This document shows positions 35,457 through 44,078 of a DNA stretch of 64,000 nt, piece after piece. The notes beneath the pieces were generated by a model. The model had not been told where the DNA came from, made no database searches, and saw only the letters and a program-made list of their open reading frames with translations. A program made the position numbers and the translations under genes. The DNA comes from CAVYXA01 sp963846775 (GTDB lineage: Bacteria > Verrucomicrobiota > Verrucomicrobiia > Chthoniobacterales > UBA10450), in NCBI GenBank assembly GCA_963846775.1, contig CAWJXB010000006.1, positions 1,798,001 to 1,862,000 on the forward strand, given 5' to 3'. Positions within the stretch are counted from its first letter, which is position 1, and every line of letters starts with the position of its first letter.

Positions 35457-35744
35457 ATGCCCGCCTACATCCTCGTCGATATCGACATTGTCGATCCTGT
35501 TGGATACGAGCAATACAAGAATCTGGCCGGCGCGACGGTTGAGAAATATGGCGGCAAATACATCGTGCGTGGCGGCAAAAGCGAAGTTCTGGAAGGCGAT
35601 TGGCGCCCGAAACGTATCGTCATCCTTCGATTCGACTCGATTGCACGCGCCAAGGAATGGCTCAACTGCGAGGAATACCGCGAGCCGAGAAAGATGCGCC
35701 ATCGCACCGCGCGCACTAACATGATCGTGGTCGAAGGGGCCTAG
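35457..35744 (+). CDS. DUF1330 family protein
   Basis: 95 residues from the ATG at 35457 (MPAYILVDIDIVDP); upstream in-frame codons belong to the PHP gene. The pattern PVGYEQYKNLAGATVEKYGGKYIVRGG followed by LEGDWRPKRIVILRFDSIARAKEWL is the DUF1330 ferredoxin-like (dimeric alpha/beta-barrel) fold. No catalytic function is established for the family. Probably co-transcribed with the PHP gene. Confidence 0.9.
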   Translation: MPAYILVDIDIVDPVGYEQYKNLAGATVEKYGGKYIVRGGKSEVLEGDWRPKRIVILRFDSIARAKEWLNCEEYREPRKMRHRTARTNMIVVEGA

Positions 35745-35759
35745 CAGAAGGATCGACCG

Positions 35760-38078
35760 TTATTCTGAAAGCAGTTTTCGCAAGGCCATGGGATCAGTCA
35801 CCGGCGCTTTGCAGGTGAAATTTTCGCAAACGTAGGCGGCCGGTTTTCCATCGATCGGCGTCATTGCGCGGATCGCTTCGTTTTTTTCGCCGAGATATTT
35901 CTGACCTTCAGCTCCGTTCGCGAGCAATAGACTCGTTGTGGGCAAAAAATGTCGATGCACTTCGTTGATCAAAGCTTTTGTTTTCGGATTTTCGGTCTCT
36001 CCGGTGATCACGATCTGGCGCCGCTTGCTCAAGCTAAAATCGAGCGCGACCAGCATCTGCGGCATGGCGCTGGCAAAATGGGAAAGCGTCGAGCTAAATG
36101 CTTCAATCGTTCTTTGCCCGTGCTCACGCCACACGTCGCGGCTCGTCATTTGCGCAAGCCGAAGCAGATTTAGCGCGCTGACAGAACTCGCGGCCGGCTC
36201 GGCACTGTCGTTGTCGTCTTTCATCCGCAACACGACGCTCTTGTCCTTTCCGCTGGTGCTGAAATAGCCGCCACCTTTTTCGTCGAAGAACAATCGGTCC
36301 TGCGCTTCCTGAAGCTCGACTGCAAATTTCAGCCACCCGATATCGAAGCTCGCTTCATAGAGATCCAACATCCCTTGAATGACAAACGCGTAGTCATCTG
36401 CGAAACCTTCAATCCCGCTCCGACCGTTGCGATAACTGCGATAGAGCAGTTTCTTTTTCCCATCGTAAAGGTTCGCACGCAGGAACGTCGCCGCGCGAGT
36501 CGCACTTTCCAAATAGCGCGGTTCGTCCAAAACTTGCGCGCCGCGGGCGTAGGCAGAAATCATCAGACCGTTCCAGGCCGCGATGATTTTGTCGTCCAAG
36601 TGGGGGCGCGGACGTTTGACCCGGATTGACAATAATTTTTCCCGGCTTCGGGCAAGCGATTGTCGAATGTCGTCCTCGCGTTTTTCAAAATGTCGCGCGG
36701 TTTCCGCCACCGTGTGACGTTCGATCAGAATGTTTTTCCCGCGAAATTCATCCTGCGGGTCGCTCCCTTCCGGCGCGTTGCCATGTGCCTGAACGCCGAA
36801 GTGATATTTGAAAGCCTTTGCGCCATCGCCGAGCGCAGCATCGATCTCTTTCTCGGTCCAAACATAGAACGCCCCCTCGGCATTCTTCTGTAGCGGCGCT
36901 CTGCCTGCCGCACCGGAACTTTGCCAAGGCGGGTGAGCGTCGCCAACTTGTGGATCTAACTCAGCGCGACGGTCATAGACCGCCGCTACAGGGACAGGAC
37001 TATCCGCATCTTCCGCAGAAAAGAACCCGCCCTCCCTCGACGTCATGTCGCGGGCAACGTAATCGAGAATATCGCGCCCAGCTGCTTCGAACTCGACCCT
37101 CACCGGCGCTCTCGCATCCGCTTCTCCCTGGCCAGGGAGAGAACTGAAGTGAGGGTCGCCTAAAATCTCGCACACCTCGAGATATGCAGAAGCGAGCTGG
37201 GCCTGATCGTAGAGCATTTTTTCAAAGTGCGGCACGTGCCAGTAACGATCGACCGAGTAGCGATGAAATCCGCCGCCGACATGATCGTGCATGCCGCCGG
37301 CTGCCATCTTGCGCAGGGTGAACAACACCATCTCCAAGGTCTGCTTGCCTGCGTCGCTTTCCGGATCTCGTGCATAAAAGCGGGTGAGAAAATTGAGCGT
37401 GACAGGACGCGGAAATTTCGGCGCGATGCTGAAACCACCCTCGCGCGGATCGTAACTCCGATCCAGTTGTTGGAACGCCTCTTGGAAAACACGGCTGTCG
37501 ATCTTGCCCTCACTCGCAGTTTGTGCGGCCTGCGATTCGCGGATAGCATCGACAATCTTTTCTCCCTGTTCGGCAATCTTTTCGTGATTCTCTTTCCACG
37601 TCGCCGCGATTCGCTCCAAAACTTTCTTGAAAGCCGGCTGACCATTTCGATCTTCGGGCGGAAAATAGGTGCCGCCGACGAACGGTTTTAGATCAGGCGT
37701 CAGCCAGACGCTCATTGGCCAACCCCCACCGCCGGTCGTGGCTTGGACAAATATCATATAAACGCGATCGACATCGGGACGCTCCTCGCGATCGACTTTG
37801 ATGTTCACAAACTCTCGATTCATGATCGCCGCCGTCGCTTGGTCCTCGAACGACTCATGCGCCATCACGTGGCACCAATGACATGTGGAATAACCAATCG
37901 ACAGAAAGATCGGTTTGTTTTCCCGACGCGCCTTGGCAAAGGCTTCCTCGCCCCACGGATACCAGTCGACTGGGTTGTGAGCGTGCTGGAGAAGGTAGGG
38001 AGATTTTTCCTGCGCCAGCCGATTCGTATGATCGACTTTTGCGGGCTCAACTTCAGCAACAATTTGGGGCGGCGTCAT
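35760..38078 (-). CDS. DUF255 thioredoxin-domain protein (YyaL/SSP20-like) with repeat insertions
   Basis: 772 residues, about 70 longer than usual for the family. Thioredoxin-like N-terminus with LAQEKSPYLLQHAHNPVDWYPWG and the CxxC in GYSTCHWCHVMAHESFED, followed by an (alpha/alpha)6 barrel resembling six-hairpin glycosidases. The ATG at 38078 (MTPPQ) is chosen because upstream codons are palindromic repeat. Odd: two stretches absent from relatives are encoded by repeats, about residues 306-327 (SLPGQGEADARAPV; 37098-37160) and about 363-397 (PVAAVYDRRAELD...; 36889-36990), inserted between the family-typical FFSAEDADSP and EGAFYVWTEKEI. Biochemical role unknown. Confidence 0.9.
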   Translation of the reverse strand: MTPPQIVAEVEPAKVDHTNRLAQEKSPYLLQHAHNPVDWYPWGEEAFAKARRENKPIFLSIGYSTCHWCHVMAHESFEDQATAAIMNREFVNIKVDREERPDVDRVYMIFVQATTGGGGWPMSVWLTPDLKPFVGGTYFPPEDRNGQPAFKKVLERIAATWKENHEKIAEQGEKIVDAIRESQAAQTASEGKIDSRVFQEAFQQLDRSYDPREGGFSIAPKFPRPVTLNFLTRFYARDPESDAGKQTLEMVLFTLRKMAAGGMHDHVGGGFHRYSVDRYWHVPHFEKMLYDQAQLASAYLEVCEILGDPHFSSLPGQGEADARAPVRVEFEAAGRDILDYVARDMTSREGGFFSAEDADSPVPVAAVYDRRAELDPQVGDAHPPWQSSGAAGRAPLQKNAEGAFYVWTEKEIDAALGDGAKAFKYHFGVQAHGNAPEGSDPQDEFRGKNILIERHTVAETARHFEKREDDIRQSLARSREKLLSIRVKRPRPHLDDKIIAAWNGLMISAYARGAQVLDEPRYLESATRAATFLRANLYDGKKKLLYRSYRNGRSGIEGFADDYAFVIQGMLDLYEASFDIGWLKFAVELQEAQDRLFFDEKGGGYFSTSGKDKSVVLRMKDDNDSAEPAASSVSALNLLRLAQMTSRDVWREHGQRTIEAFSSTLSHFASAMPQMLVALDFSLSKRRQIVITGETENPKTKALINEVHRHFLPTTSLLLANGAEGQKYLGEKNEAIRAMTPIDGKPAAYVCENFTCKAPVTDPMALRKLLSE
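36889..36990. repeat. TGTAGCGGCG-family palindrome inside a coding sequence (copy 3)
   Basis: TGTAGCGGCGCTCTGCC at one end and GGTCATAGACCGCCGCTACA at the other; 102 bp, a multiple of three, so the host frame stays open. It encodes the stretch that begins VAAVYDRR in the DUF255 protein. Confidence 0.85.
37098..37160. repeat. Second repeat inside the DUF255 gene (CTCTCCCTGGCCAGGGAGAG type)
   Basis: TCTCCCTGGCCAGGGAGA is an 18-bp perfect palindrome, followed by ACTGAAGTGAGGGTCGCC. A related word set (CTCTCCTGAGGGAGAGGATAGGGTGAGGG) occurs in the intergenic DNA at about 45872-45901. Confidence 0.7.
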
Positions 38079-38114
38079 ATTCCATCGTAACTCGCCCAGC
38101 GCGATCCGCCAATT

Positions 38115-38182
38115 TGTAGCGGCGCTCTGTGAGCGTCGCCGTTTTGGGGCAGAGTTTGCGACGGTCACAGACCGCCGCTACA
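38115..38182. repeat. TGTAGCGGCG-family palindrome in a divergent promoter gap (copy 4)
   Basis: TGTAGCGGCGCTCTGTGAGCGTCGCC ... GCGACGGTCACAGACCGCCGCTACA. It lies between the DUF255 gene and the divergent TauE/SafE gene; the Shine-Dalgarno of the latter (GAGGAG) begins right at the repeat edge. Confidence 0.85.
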
Positions 38183-38196
38183 GAGGAGCAGAACCA

Positions 38197-38934
38197 ATGG
38201 ATAGCGCCCAACTCGCTCTGCTTTTCCTCGCCGTCGGTGTGGTCGCGTTTCTTTATTCCTCGGTCGGGCATGCTGGAGCGTCGGGTTATATCGCGACGAT
38301 GACCTTGTTCGGACTCGCTCCCGTCGTGATTCGGCCGACAGCGCTGGTGCTCAATATTCTGGTGGCTTCAATCGGAACGTTTCAATTCTGGCGAGCCGGG
38401 CATTTTAGCTGGAGATTATTTTGGCCATTCGCCTTGCTCTCGATTCCGGCTGCATATTTGGGTGGTTATCTTCAACCATCGGCATCGGTCCTGAGAATCT
38501 TGATCGGGCTAGTGCTGCTGTTTTCCGCGGCCCGTTTGATCTTTCGCCGTAGCGATCCGGCCACAACCACACTTCCGTCGCGTTCGAAGGCGATCGGGAT
38601 CGGCGCCGGTCTGGGATTTCTCTCCGGACTTACCGGCACTGGCGGCGGGATATTTCTGACGCCGCTTCTGCTATTCTGTCGCTGGGCGCATATTCGTCAG
38701 GCCGCAGCCGTTTCGGCGCTATTTATTCTGGTCAATTCGATTGGGGGGCTGGCCGGCTATTTTACTAAAAAGCATTCAATCCCTTCGTTGGGCCTTGTTC
38801 TCGCCGTGGCCGCGATCGTTGGCGGAGTGATTGGCTCGCGCCTGGGCAGCCGCCATTTTCCAGCACGAACGATCTCAATCCTGCTGGCAATTGTTCTGAC
38901 AATCGCCGGGGCGAAACTGATTTTGACGAAGTAG
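38197..38934 (+). CDS. Sulfite exporter TauE/SafE family permease
   Basis: 245 residues with about eight membrane segments. Seen: the family start FLYSSVGHAGASGYIATM and the second-half repeat LGFLSGLTGTGGGIFLTPLLLF, the paired glycine-rich motifs of TauE/SafE (DUF81) transporters that export sulfite, sulfoacetate or other organosulfur anions. The start is fixed by GAGGAG eight bases upstream. No sulfur-metabolism gene lies next to it, so the substrate is open. Confidence 0.9.
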   Translation: MDSAQLALLFLAVGVVAFLYSSVGHAGASGYIATMTLFGLAPVVIRPTALVLNILVASIGTFQFWRAGHFSWRLFWPFALLSIPAAYLGGYLQPSASVLRILIGLVLLFSAARLIFRRSDPATTTLPSRSKAIGIGAGLGFLSGLTGTGGGIFLTPLLLFCRWAHIRQAAAVSALFILVNSIGGLAGYFTKKHSIPSLGLVLAVAAIVGGVIGSRLGSRHFPARTISILLAIVLTIAGAKLILTK

Positions 38935-38943
38935 AAACCAAAG

Positions 38944-38996
38944 AGGGACGGCTTCCCCTTGGCTCGCCGTAGCCTTGGCAGAGGCGGCAGCCGTCA
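38944..38996. repeat. GACGGCTTCCCC...GGCGGCAGCCGTC inverted repeat
   Basis: GGGACGGCTTCCCCTTGGCTCGCCGT ... GAGGCGGCAGCCGTCA, mirrored ends, in the convergent gap between the TauE/SafE and DUF309 genes. A related copy is at 58486-58546. Confidence 0.6.
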
Positions 38997-39518
38997 TGTC
39001 TGGTTCGACCGCTGCCCGAGCCGTCGTTCCTTGTGCGGGCGACTTACCGAGAGCTTTGGCGCGGTCTCGGGCGACCAAGGATTGATGTTGTAATCGGAGG
39101 CGACGATTTCGTCGGCGTATTGCCGCAGCAGCTTGCAGAAGACGGCGACGTCCAGGCCATGATGCAGCGGAGCGAACTTCGACAGATTTTTTTCGGCCAA
39201 TCGAAACAATCGCACGGCCGGCGGCAAACGCCGGCTGTGCTTGGCGTGGGATGGATACACGAAGTTCTTTTGCAGATGAACAAACGCGCCGGCGGCTTGG
39301 ATCAGGCCTTTGAAAAAATTGTCGTCCTCGGAGTCGCGGGACAACCAGACCTGTTCCAGAACATCGTGCGCTTCATAGTATTGCTGCTCGTTCCAGCAGC
39401 GAAAGTAAGCGCGGTAGTAAGGGTGATCGACCATCGCGATGTTCGTGACATCGCCGCTTTCGCCTTCCAGCTCGCGGACAAAACGCGAAATCCTCTCGCC
39501 TTTGTTCATCGCGCGCAT
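38994..39518 (-). CDS. DUF309 domain protein
   Basis: 174 residues from an ATG at 39518 (MRAMNKGERI); the frame is open further but overlaps the CorC gene's leader. The core YYRAYFRCWNEQQYYEAHDVLEQVWL with DDNFFKGLIQAAGAFVHLQKN is the DUF309 signature (helical bundle; a His and Glu in EAHDVLE). Function is unknown for the family. The basic C-terminal tail (RPHKERRLGQRSNQT) lies in repeat DNA. It is divergent from the CorC gene at 39667. Confidence 0.8.
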   Translation of the reverse strand: MRAMNKGERISRFVRELEGESGDVTNIAMVDHPYYRAYFRCWNEQQYYEAHDVLEQVWLSRDSEDDNFFKGLIQAAGAFVHLQKNFVYPSHAKHSRRLPPAVRLFRLAEKNLSKFAPLHHGLDVAVFCKLLRQYADEIVASDYNINPWSPETAPKLSVSRPHKERRLGQRSNQT

Positions 39519-39666
39519 AGTTTCATCGCGGCTCCGATGATGGGCAAATTTGCAGGCGAAGACTTTTGTGGAGTGAGCGGACATGTCCGCGTCCGCCACC
39601 GGACAGACTCGCCGTGGCGAGCCTTGGAAAGCAGTCCCCCGCCGCTGGGGTTTTCGCACTCCTAAA

Positions 39667-40932
39667 ATGACGACGCTCGAATTGTCGATCCTGCTGGTCG
39701 CGATTGCTGTGTTGATATTCTGCTCGGGGCTGTTCTCCAGTCTGGAGACGGCGTTGTTCTCGCTCAAGCCGCATCAACTGCGCCGCCTCGAGGGGCAACA
39801 TCCGGCACTGGGCCCGTTTACCCAAATGTTGCGCGAACATCCGCGCCGCGTTCTCAACATGCTCCTCCTCGGCGATGGACTCGTGAAAGTGTTGCTCGTC
39901 TTGTCTTGCCTGTTTTTTCTCTGGGAAGGCCCGTTAGCCGGGCGCGTGCCGCAGTGGCTCGCGACCATCGCCATTTTCGCCATCGTCGTTTTGCTTTGCG
40001 ATTTGATTCCGAAAGTGCTGGCGCTTTCAGCCTCGTATCGGATTTCGGCCCTGGGGGCGTTTACGCTCAAAACGTCGATGCCGCTCCTGGATCGGCTTGG
40101 CCAAACTTTGGAAAACGTCAGTAGCGCGGTCGTCGATCTTGTCACACCGACGCGGTTGAAGATTCGACCGCGAATGAGCGATGAGGAACTGGAGACACTG
40201 GTCGAGATTGGCCAGGAGGAAGGGTCGTTGCAGGAGGCCGAAGGGGAGATGATTCAGGAGATCATCAAGCTGGGCGATAAGACGGCCAAGGATTGCATGC
40301 TGCCACGGGTCGATATGTTCGCGTTGCCGGACGATTTGACGAACGAGGAAGCGATTGCCCGGCTGAAACAGGAGCGGCATCATCGCGTCCCGGTTTATGC
40401 CGATACACCGGACCAGATTGTCGGCATTGTCGATGTGAAAATGTTCCTGCTCGATCCAACGGAGCATTATACCGAAACGATGATCGCGCCGTCGTTTGTC
40501 CCGGAAACAATGCGGGCGATCGATCTGCTGAAACTGTTTCTCAGTCACCCCCAGGGGATGGCGATCGTGGTGGACGAATTTGGTGGGACGGAAGGCATCA
40601 TTACCATGGCCGACATCGTCGAAGATATCCTGAGCGATGCCGCGCCGATGGGCGACGCCGATCTTTACATCGAGGAATTGGGAGATGGGAAATTTCTCGT
40701 GAGTGGGCAGGCGCGCCTCGACGATCTCAACGAGCGGCTCGGATTTGATTTCGAAGCGGAAGGGATCGACACGATTGGTGGACTCGTCTTCAACCGCCTC
40801 GGTTATCTGCCGCAAACGGGCGCGCGCCTGGAAATGCCGCCATTGTCGATCATCGTGCGGCGCGCCGGACGCAAACGGATTCAGGAACTGCTTTTGGAGA
40901 AAAAGGCTTCGCTAATGACAAATGACGAATGA
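39667..40932 (+). CDS. CNNM/CorC (HlyC)-type membrane protein with CBS domains, copy 1
   Basis: 421 residues from the ATG at 39667. Layout: a DUF21/CNNM membrane domain with about four segments (1-180), two CBS domains (about 200-330; CMLPRVDMFALP, HHRVPVYADTPDQIVGIVDVKMFL, VVDEFGGTEGIITMADIVEDILSD) and a C-terminal CorC/transporter-associated domain (LDDLNERLGFDFEAEGIDTIGGLVFNRLGYLP). Relatives act in magnesium/cobalt homeostasis. Its last residues (MTNDE) are encoded by the TGACGAATGAC repeat, which has therefore changed the C-terminus. Followed after 123 bp by a paralogue. Confidence 0.88.
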   Translation: MTTLELSILLVAIAVLIFCSGLFSSLETALFSLKPHQLRRLEGQHPALGPFTQMLREHPRRVLNMLLLGDGLVKVLLVLSCLFFLWEGPLAGRVPQWLATIAIFAIVVLLCDLIPKVLALSASYRISALGAFTLKTSMPLLDRLGQTLENVSSAVVDLVTPTRLKIRPRMSDEELETLVEIGQEEGSLQEAEGEMIQEIIKLGDKTAKDCMLPRVDMFALPDDLTNEEAIARLKQERHHRVPVYADTPDQIVGIVDVKMFLLDPTEHYTETMIAPSFVPETMRAIDLLKLFLSHPQGMAIVVDEFGGTEGIITMADIVEDILSDAAPMGDADLYIEELGDGKFLVSGQARLDDLNERLGFDFEAEGIDTIGGLVFNRLGYLPQTGARLEMPPLSIIVRRAGRKRIQELLLEKKASLMTNDE

Positions 40933-41052
40933 CGGAATGACGAAGGAATGTCTAATGACGAATGACGGAGAAGCGTGGTTCAGCGAGCGCTGGTCCATTT
41001 GTCATTCGTGCTTCGTCATGAGTTCGTCATCCGTCATCCGTCATCCGTCATC
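40914..41052. repeat. TGACGAATGAC / GTCATTCGTCAT repeat (copy 2)
   Basis: AATGACAAATGACGAATGACGGAATGACG, again AATGACGAATGACGGAG, then mirrored GTCATTCG...GTCATCCGTCATCCGTCATC. The same family as 2320-2441. It covers the end of CorC copy 1 and the whole gap to CorC copy 2. Confidence 0.75.
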
Positions 41053-41055
41053 TTG

Positions 41056-42003
41056 ATGGACCTGGCCCTCATCATTCTCTGCTGGCTCGTTTCGTTCCTG
41101 TTCGCCGGAATCGAAGCCGGATTGTTGTCGGTCGATCCGGTGCGGTTGCGATACCATGTGAAGCGAGGGAATCCGGCGGCCATCCGGCTGAATCATTTGC
41201 TGCAAAAACCGGAGCGACTGTTCGTTACCGTTCTCCTGATCACGAACCTGGCCGACATTCTCGGTTTGCTTTTGCTCACGCGGAGATTGGTTTGGGCGTT
41301 TGGCACCAAGGGCTTCATTGTGGCGTTTTTGATCGGGCTCCCGATTTATCTTTTCGTGCTCGCCGTTCTTCCCAAGGCGCTCTTTCGCCGGTTCCCATTT
41401 CGCGCGCTGTTGCCGCTGGCCCGGCTGTTGGACTTGGTCTCAGCAATTTTGTCGCCGGCATTTGAAGTCGGGGCCTGGGTCGGCCAACTGATTCTGCCTG
41501 GCCGGAAACAGGAACGCGCCCGATTGTTCGCTGCGCGCGAGGAACTGAAACAGATCACGAGCCAAAGCGAACGGGAGGGGGCCCTGACGGCGGCCGAGCG
41601 CGCGATGATCCATAACGTGTTCGATTTTCGCGGCGTGCGGGCGCGCGACGTGATGGTGCCGCTGAAGAAAACAATCACGGTCCGGCCGAATACGCCGCTA
41701 ACGGAGGTGCTCAACTTGAGTCGCGAAGCGGGGGTGGACCGGTTCCCGGTGGTCGCGGGTGACGGGAAACCTTTGGGTCTGGTCAATGCGCTCGATCTTT
41801 TGTTAACGACGGAACTTGCGCCCATGCTCGACCAGCAGGTCCGCCGAATCGTGACCGTCGCGGAGGATGAGCCAGCCTATCAAGTGATGCAGCGACTGCG
41901 CGCGGCACGTCTCGGTCTGGCCGGCGTTTTAGATCGACGCCGAAAACTAAGCGGCGTCGTCACGATCGAAGACCTCGTTCGTCGCCTCGTGCAAAGCGGG
42001 TGA
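41056..42003 (+). CDS. CNNM/CorC (HlyC)-type membrane protein with CBS domains, copy 2
   Basis: 315 residues: DUF21/CNNM membrane domain (about 1-130; FLFAGIEAGLLSVDPVRLRYH) and two CBS domains (VRARDVMVPLKKTITV, VDRFPVVAGDGKPLGLVNALDLL, GVLDRRRKLSGVVTIEDLVRRLVQSG). It lacks the C-terminal transporter-associated domain of the first copy and ends right after the second CBS. The tandem pair is common for this family. A second, diverged copy of its last 27 codons lies 2 kb further on, behind the DUF2723 gene (44079-44159). Confidence 0.85.
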   Translation: MDLALIILCWLVSFLFAGIEAGLLSVDPVRLRYHVKRGNPAAIRLNHLLQKPERLFVTVLLITNLADILGLLLLTRRLVWAFGTKGFIVAFLIGLPIYLFVLAVLPKALFRRFPFRALLPLARLLDLVSAILSPAFEVGAWVGQLILPGRKQERARLFAAREELKQITSQSEREGALTAAERAMIHNVFDFRGVRARDVMVPLKKTITVRPNTPLTEVLNLSREAGVDRFPVVAGDGKPLGLVNALDLLLTTELAPMLDQQVRRIVTVAEDEPAYQVMQRLRAARLGLAGVLDRRRKLSGVVTIEDLVRRLVQSG

Positions 42004-42073
42004 GCGAAAATGGATGTTCAGGCTACTAGCCTGGCTCAGTCTGGCAGCTGACATCGCGAAGGCATCTTACATA

Positions 42074-42144
42074 CGTCATTGCGAGCGGAGTCGAGAAATA
42101 GTGGGGCAACCCTGCAAGTAAGATGGCTCCGCTCGGAATGACAT
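42074..42144. repeat. Inverted repeat CGTCATTGCGAGCGGAG...CTCCGCTCGGAATGACA
   Basis: The two ends mirror each other around about 35 bp. A single arm of the same family (TCTCGACTCCGCTCGAAATGAC) occurs at 47815-47827 upstream of the gamma-glutamyltransferase gene. Located in the 223-bp gap between CorC copy 2 and the DUF2723 gene. Confidence 0.75.
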
Positions 42145-42226
42145 AAGTTTTCCATAGAGCCAGATCGCTTTTAGAAGTCGCGACCGCGCTTGATTGTGCA
42201 ATTGGCGGACGGTAGCGTTTTGACCA

Positions 42227-44062
42227 ATGTCGATCCAGCGCTCTGCGTCACCGGGGTTGCTCGCGACCATCGTGACTGTCGCTGCTGGGTTTCTGTATCT
42301 ACTTACCGCGGCGCGCGACATTGTTGTTGGCGATTCTCCGGACTTGATCACTGCCGCCGTGGTGCTGGGTGTACCGCATCCGCCTGGCTACCCGCTCTTC
42401 ACCCTTCTGGGCCATCTTTTCAGTCTGCTTCCTCTGGGCGCGATCCCGTTCCGCGTCAATCTCGTGTCCGTAGTGTGCGATGCGATTACGGCAGGCATTG
42501 TTTTTCTCACTGCATTCCGTTTGAGCCGATCTCCCACCGCTGCGGTCGTGGCCGCGTTTGTTCTCGCGCTGGATCCGCTGTTCTGGTCGTGGTCGTTAGT
42601 CGCAGAAGTTTTCTCTTTGAACAATTTACTCGCAGCTCTCCTGATTTACCTGCTGGTGATTTGGAATGATGACCCAAAACGTTATGGCGTTCTGGCAATG
42701 GCAGCTTTCATCGCCGGGCTCGCCCTAGCGAATCATCACACCATTATTCTGTTAGGCCCGGCCGTGTGTTTCCTCTTATGGCGACAGCGCGCCATCTTGC
42801 TCGCCCAGCCCTGGACCATCGCCATCTGCGCGGCGGCATTTCTGCTTGGGCTCCTCCCGTACGCGTATATTCCGTGGGCAACGGCGCGCCACCCGGTTTA
42901 CGACCGAGGCGGCATCTCCTCCCTCGATGATTTCATCGCATTCATTACGCGCCGAAGATTTGGCAGCCATCATCTCGTTCCCGAAGTTTACCAGGGAGGG
43001 ACCGTGTGGCCTCGGATCGTTACGCTCTGTTATGCGTTCGGCGGGGTGATGGGATTGTTCGTGATCCTCGGAGCAATTCGCGCAGTCCGTTATTGTCGAT
43101 GGTATTTCTGGTTTAGTCTGCTCGCTTTCGTTTCGACCGGTCTGCTCTTCGCCATGATCAGCAACGTCAATCTGTCCAGTATGGTCGGCGGGGCGTGGGT
43201 GCTGGGGCGTTTCTTTTTGCTTCCGCTAGTGGCGGTGGCGCCGTTGGTCGCTTTTGGTGTGATCATGCTTGCCGAGCACCTTGCCTCGGCCGCTTCGGAA
43301 TTTCGACGCCAGAGTGTGTCGATCATCGCCGGAGGACTCGCCGTCGTGCTTGTAGTTGGTCTGGTCACGAACTATCGGCGGATCGATCAAAGCAGTAATC
43401 ATATCGCCCGCAATTATGGCGAAGATCTGTTGGGCTCGGTCGGACCGAACAGCATCTTCTTTGCTGCAGGCGACCCGTGCGTTCTACCCCTGATGTATTT
43501 GACCGCCGTGGAAAAACAGCGGCCGGATGTGACGGTGATTGCGACTCCGTTTCTGCCGGCTCGCTGGTACATCGCCCAATTGCGAATGCACAATCCGCAC
43601 TTGCACATTCCATTCGACACCTACGATATGAAACGCAACAATTTTAAGGCGATCATCGAAGCCAATCGTGAACGTCCAATTGCCCTGGCCGGGCCGGTCC
43701 CGGACGGGAGCGCGATGCGCGATTACTGGCCATATCCGCACGGTTTGGTCCAGTTGATTGAACCGAACTCGAAATGGATCGACGTCGGCGAATGGGCCAA
43801 GGACAACAGCGAACTCATGAAGCGCTATCGGACGCCGACACTCGCCAGCATCAACGCAAGCACGTTCGAACGCGCCATTTTATTCTTTTATTCATTCGGC
43901 GCATGGCAAGTCGGAACGAATTACGAGCTGAGCGGATGGAAGAGTGAAGCCGAGGCGTGGTATCGGCGCGCACGTGAGATCGATCCCGAATCGGAAACAC
44001 TCTACCGCGAGCTCCAACAAGGCGCCGCGCGTGCCCAAGGATTGTATAACGGGGGCTTTTAG
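42227..44062 (+). CDS. DUF2723 membrane protein (copy 2)
   Basis: 611 residues with about a dozen membrane segments. The N-terminus has the family signature VVGDSPDLITAAVVLGVPHPPGYPLFTLLGHL, parallel to copy 1 at 28921-30987 (DSGELILVAHGLGVAHPPGFP). The C-terminal soluble part contains QRPDVTVIATPFLPARWYIAQLR and GWKSEAEAWYRRAREIDPESETLY, a TPR-like unit. Likely a GT-C-fold glycosyltransferase (inference from fold). It stands between CorC copy 2 and a stray CorC-like 3' end, suggesting that this gene was inserted there. Confidence 0.8.
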   Translation: MSIQRSASPGLLATIVTVAAGFLYLLTAARDIVVGDSPDLITAAVVLGVPHPPGYPLFTLLGHLFSLLPLGAIPFRVNLVSVVCDAITAGIVFLTAFRLSRSPTAAVVAAFVLALDPLFWSWSLVAEVFSLNNLLAALLIYLLVIWNDDPKRYGVLAMAAFIAGLALANHHTIILLGPAVCFLLWRQRAILLAQPWTIAICAAAFLLGLLPYAYIPWATARHPVYDRGGISSLDDFIAFITRRRFGSHHLVPEVYQGGTVWPRIVTLCYAFGGVMGLFVILGAIRAVRYCRWYFWFSLLAFVSTGLLFAMISNVNLSSMVGGAWVLGRFFLLPLVAVAPLVAFGVIMLAEHLASAASEFRRQSVSIIAGGLAVVLVVGLVTNYRRIDQSSNHIARNYGEDLLGSVGPNSIFFAAGDPCVLPLMYLTAVEKQRPDVTVIATPFLPARWYIAQLRMHNPHLHIPFDTYDMKRNNFKAIIEANRERPIALAGPVPDGSAMRDYWPYPHGLVQLIEPNSKWIDVGEWAKDNSELMKRYRTPTLASINASTFERAILFFYSFGAWQVGTNYELSGWKSEAEAWYRRAREIDPESETLYRELQQGAARAQGLYNGGF

Positions 44063-44078
44063 TTCTGTGCGAGTGATT

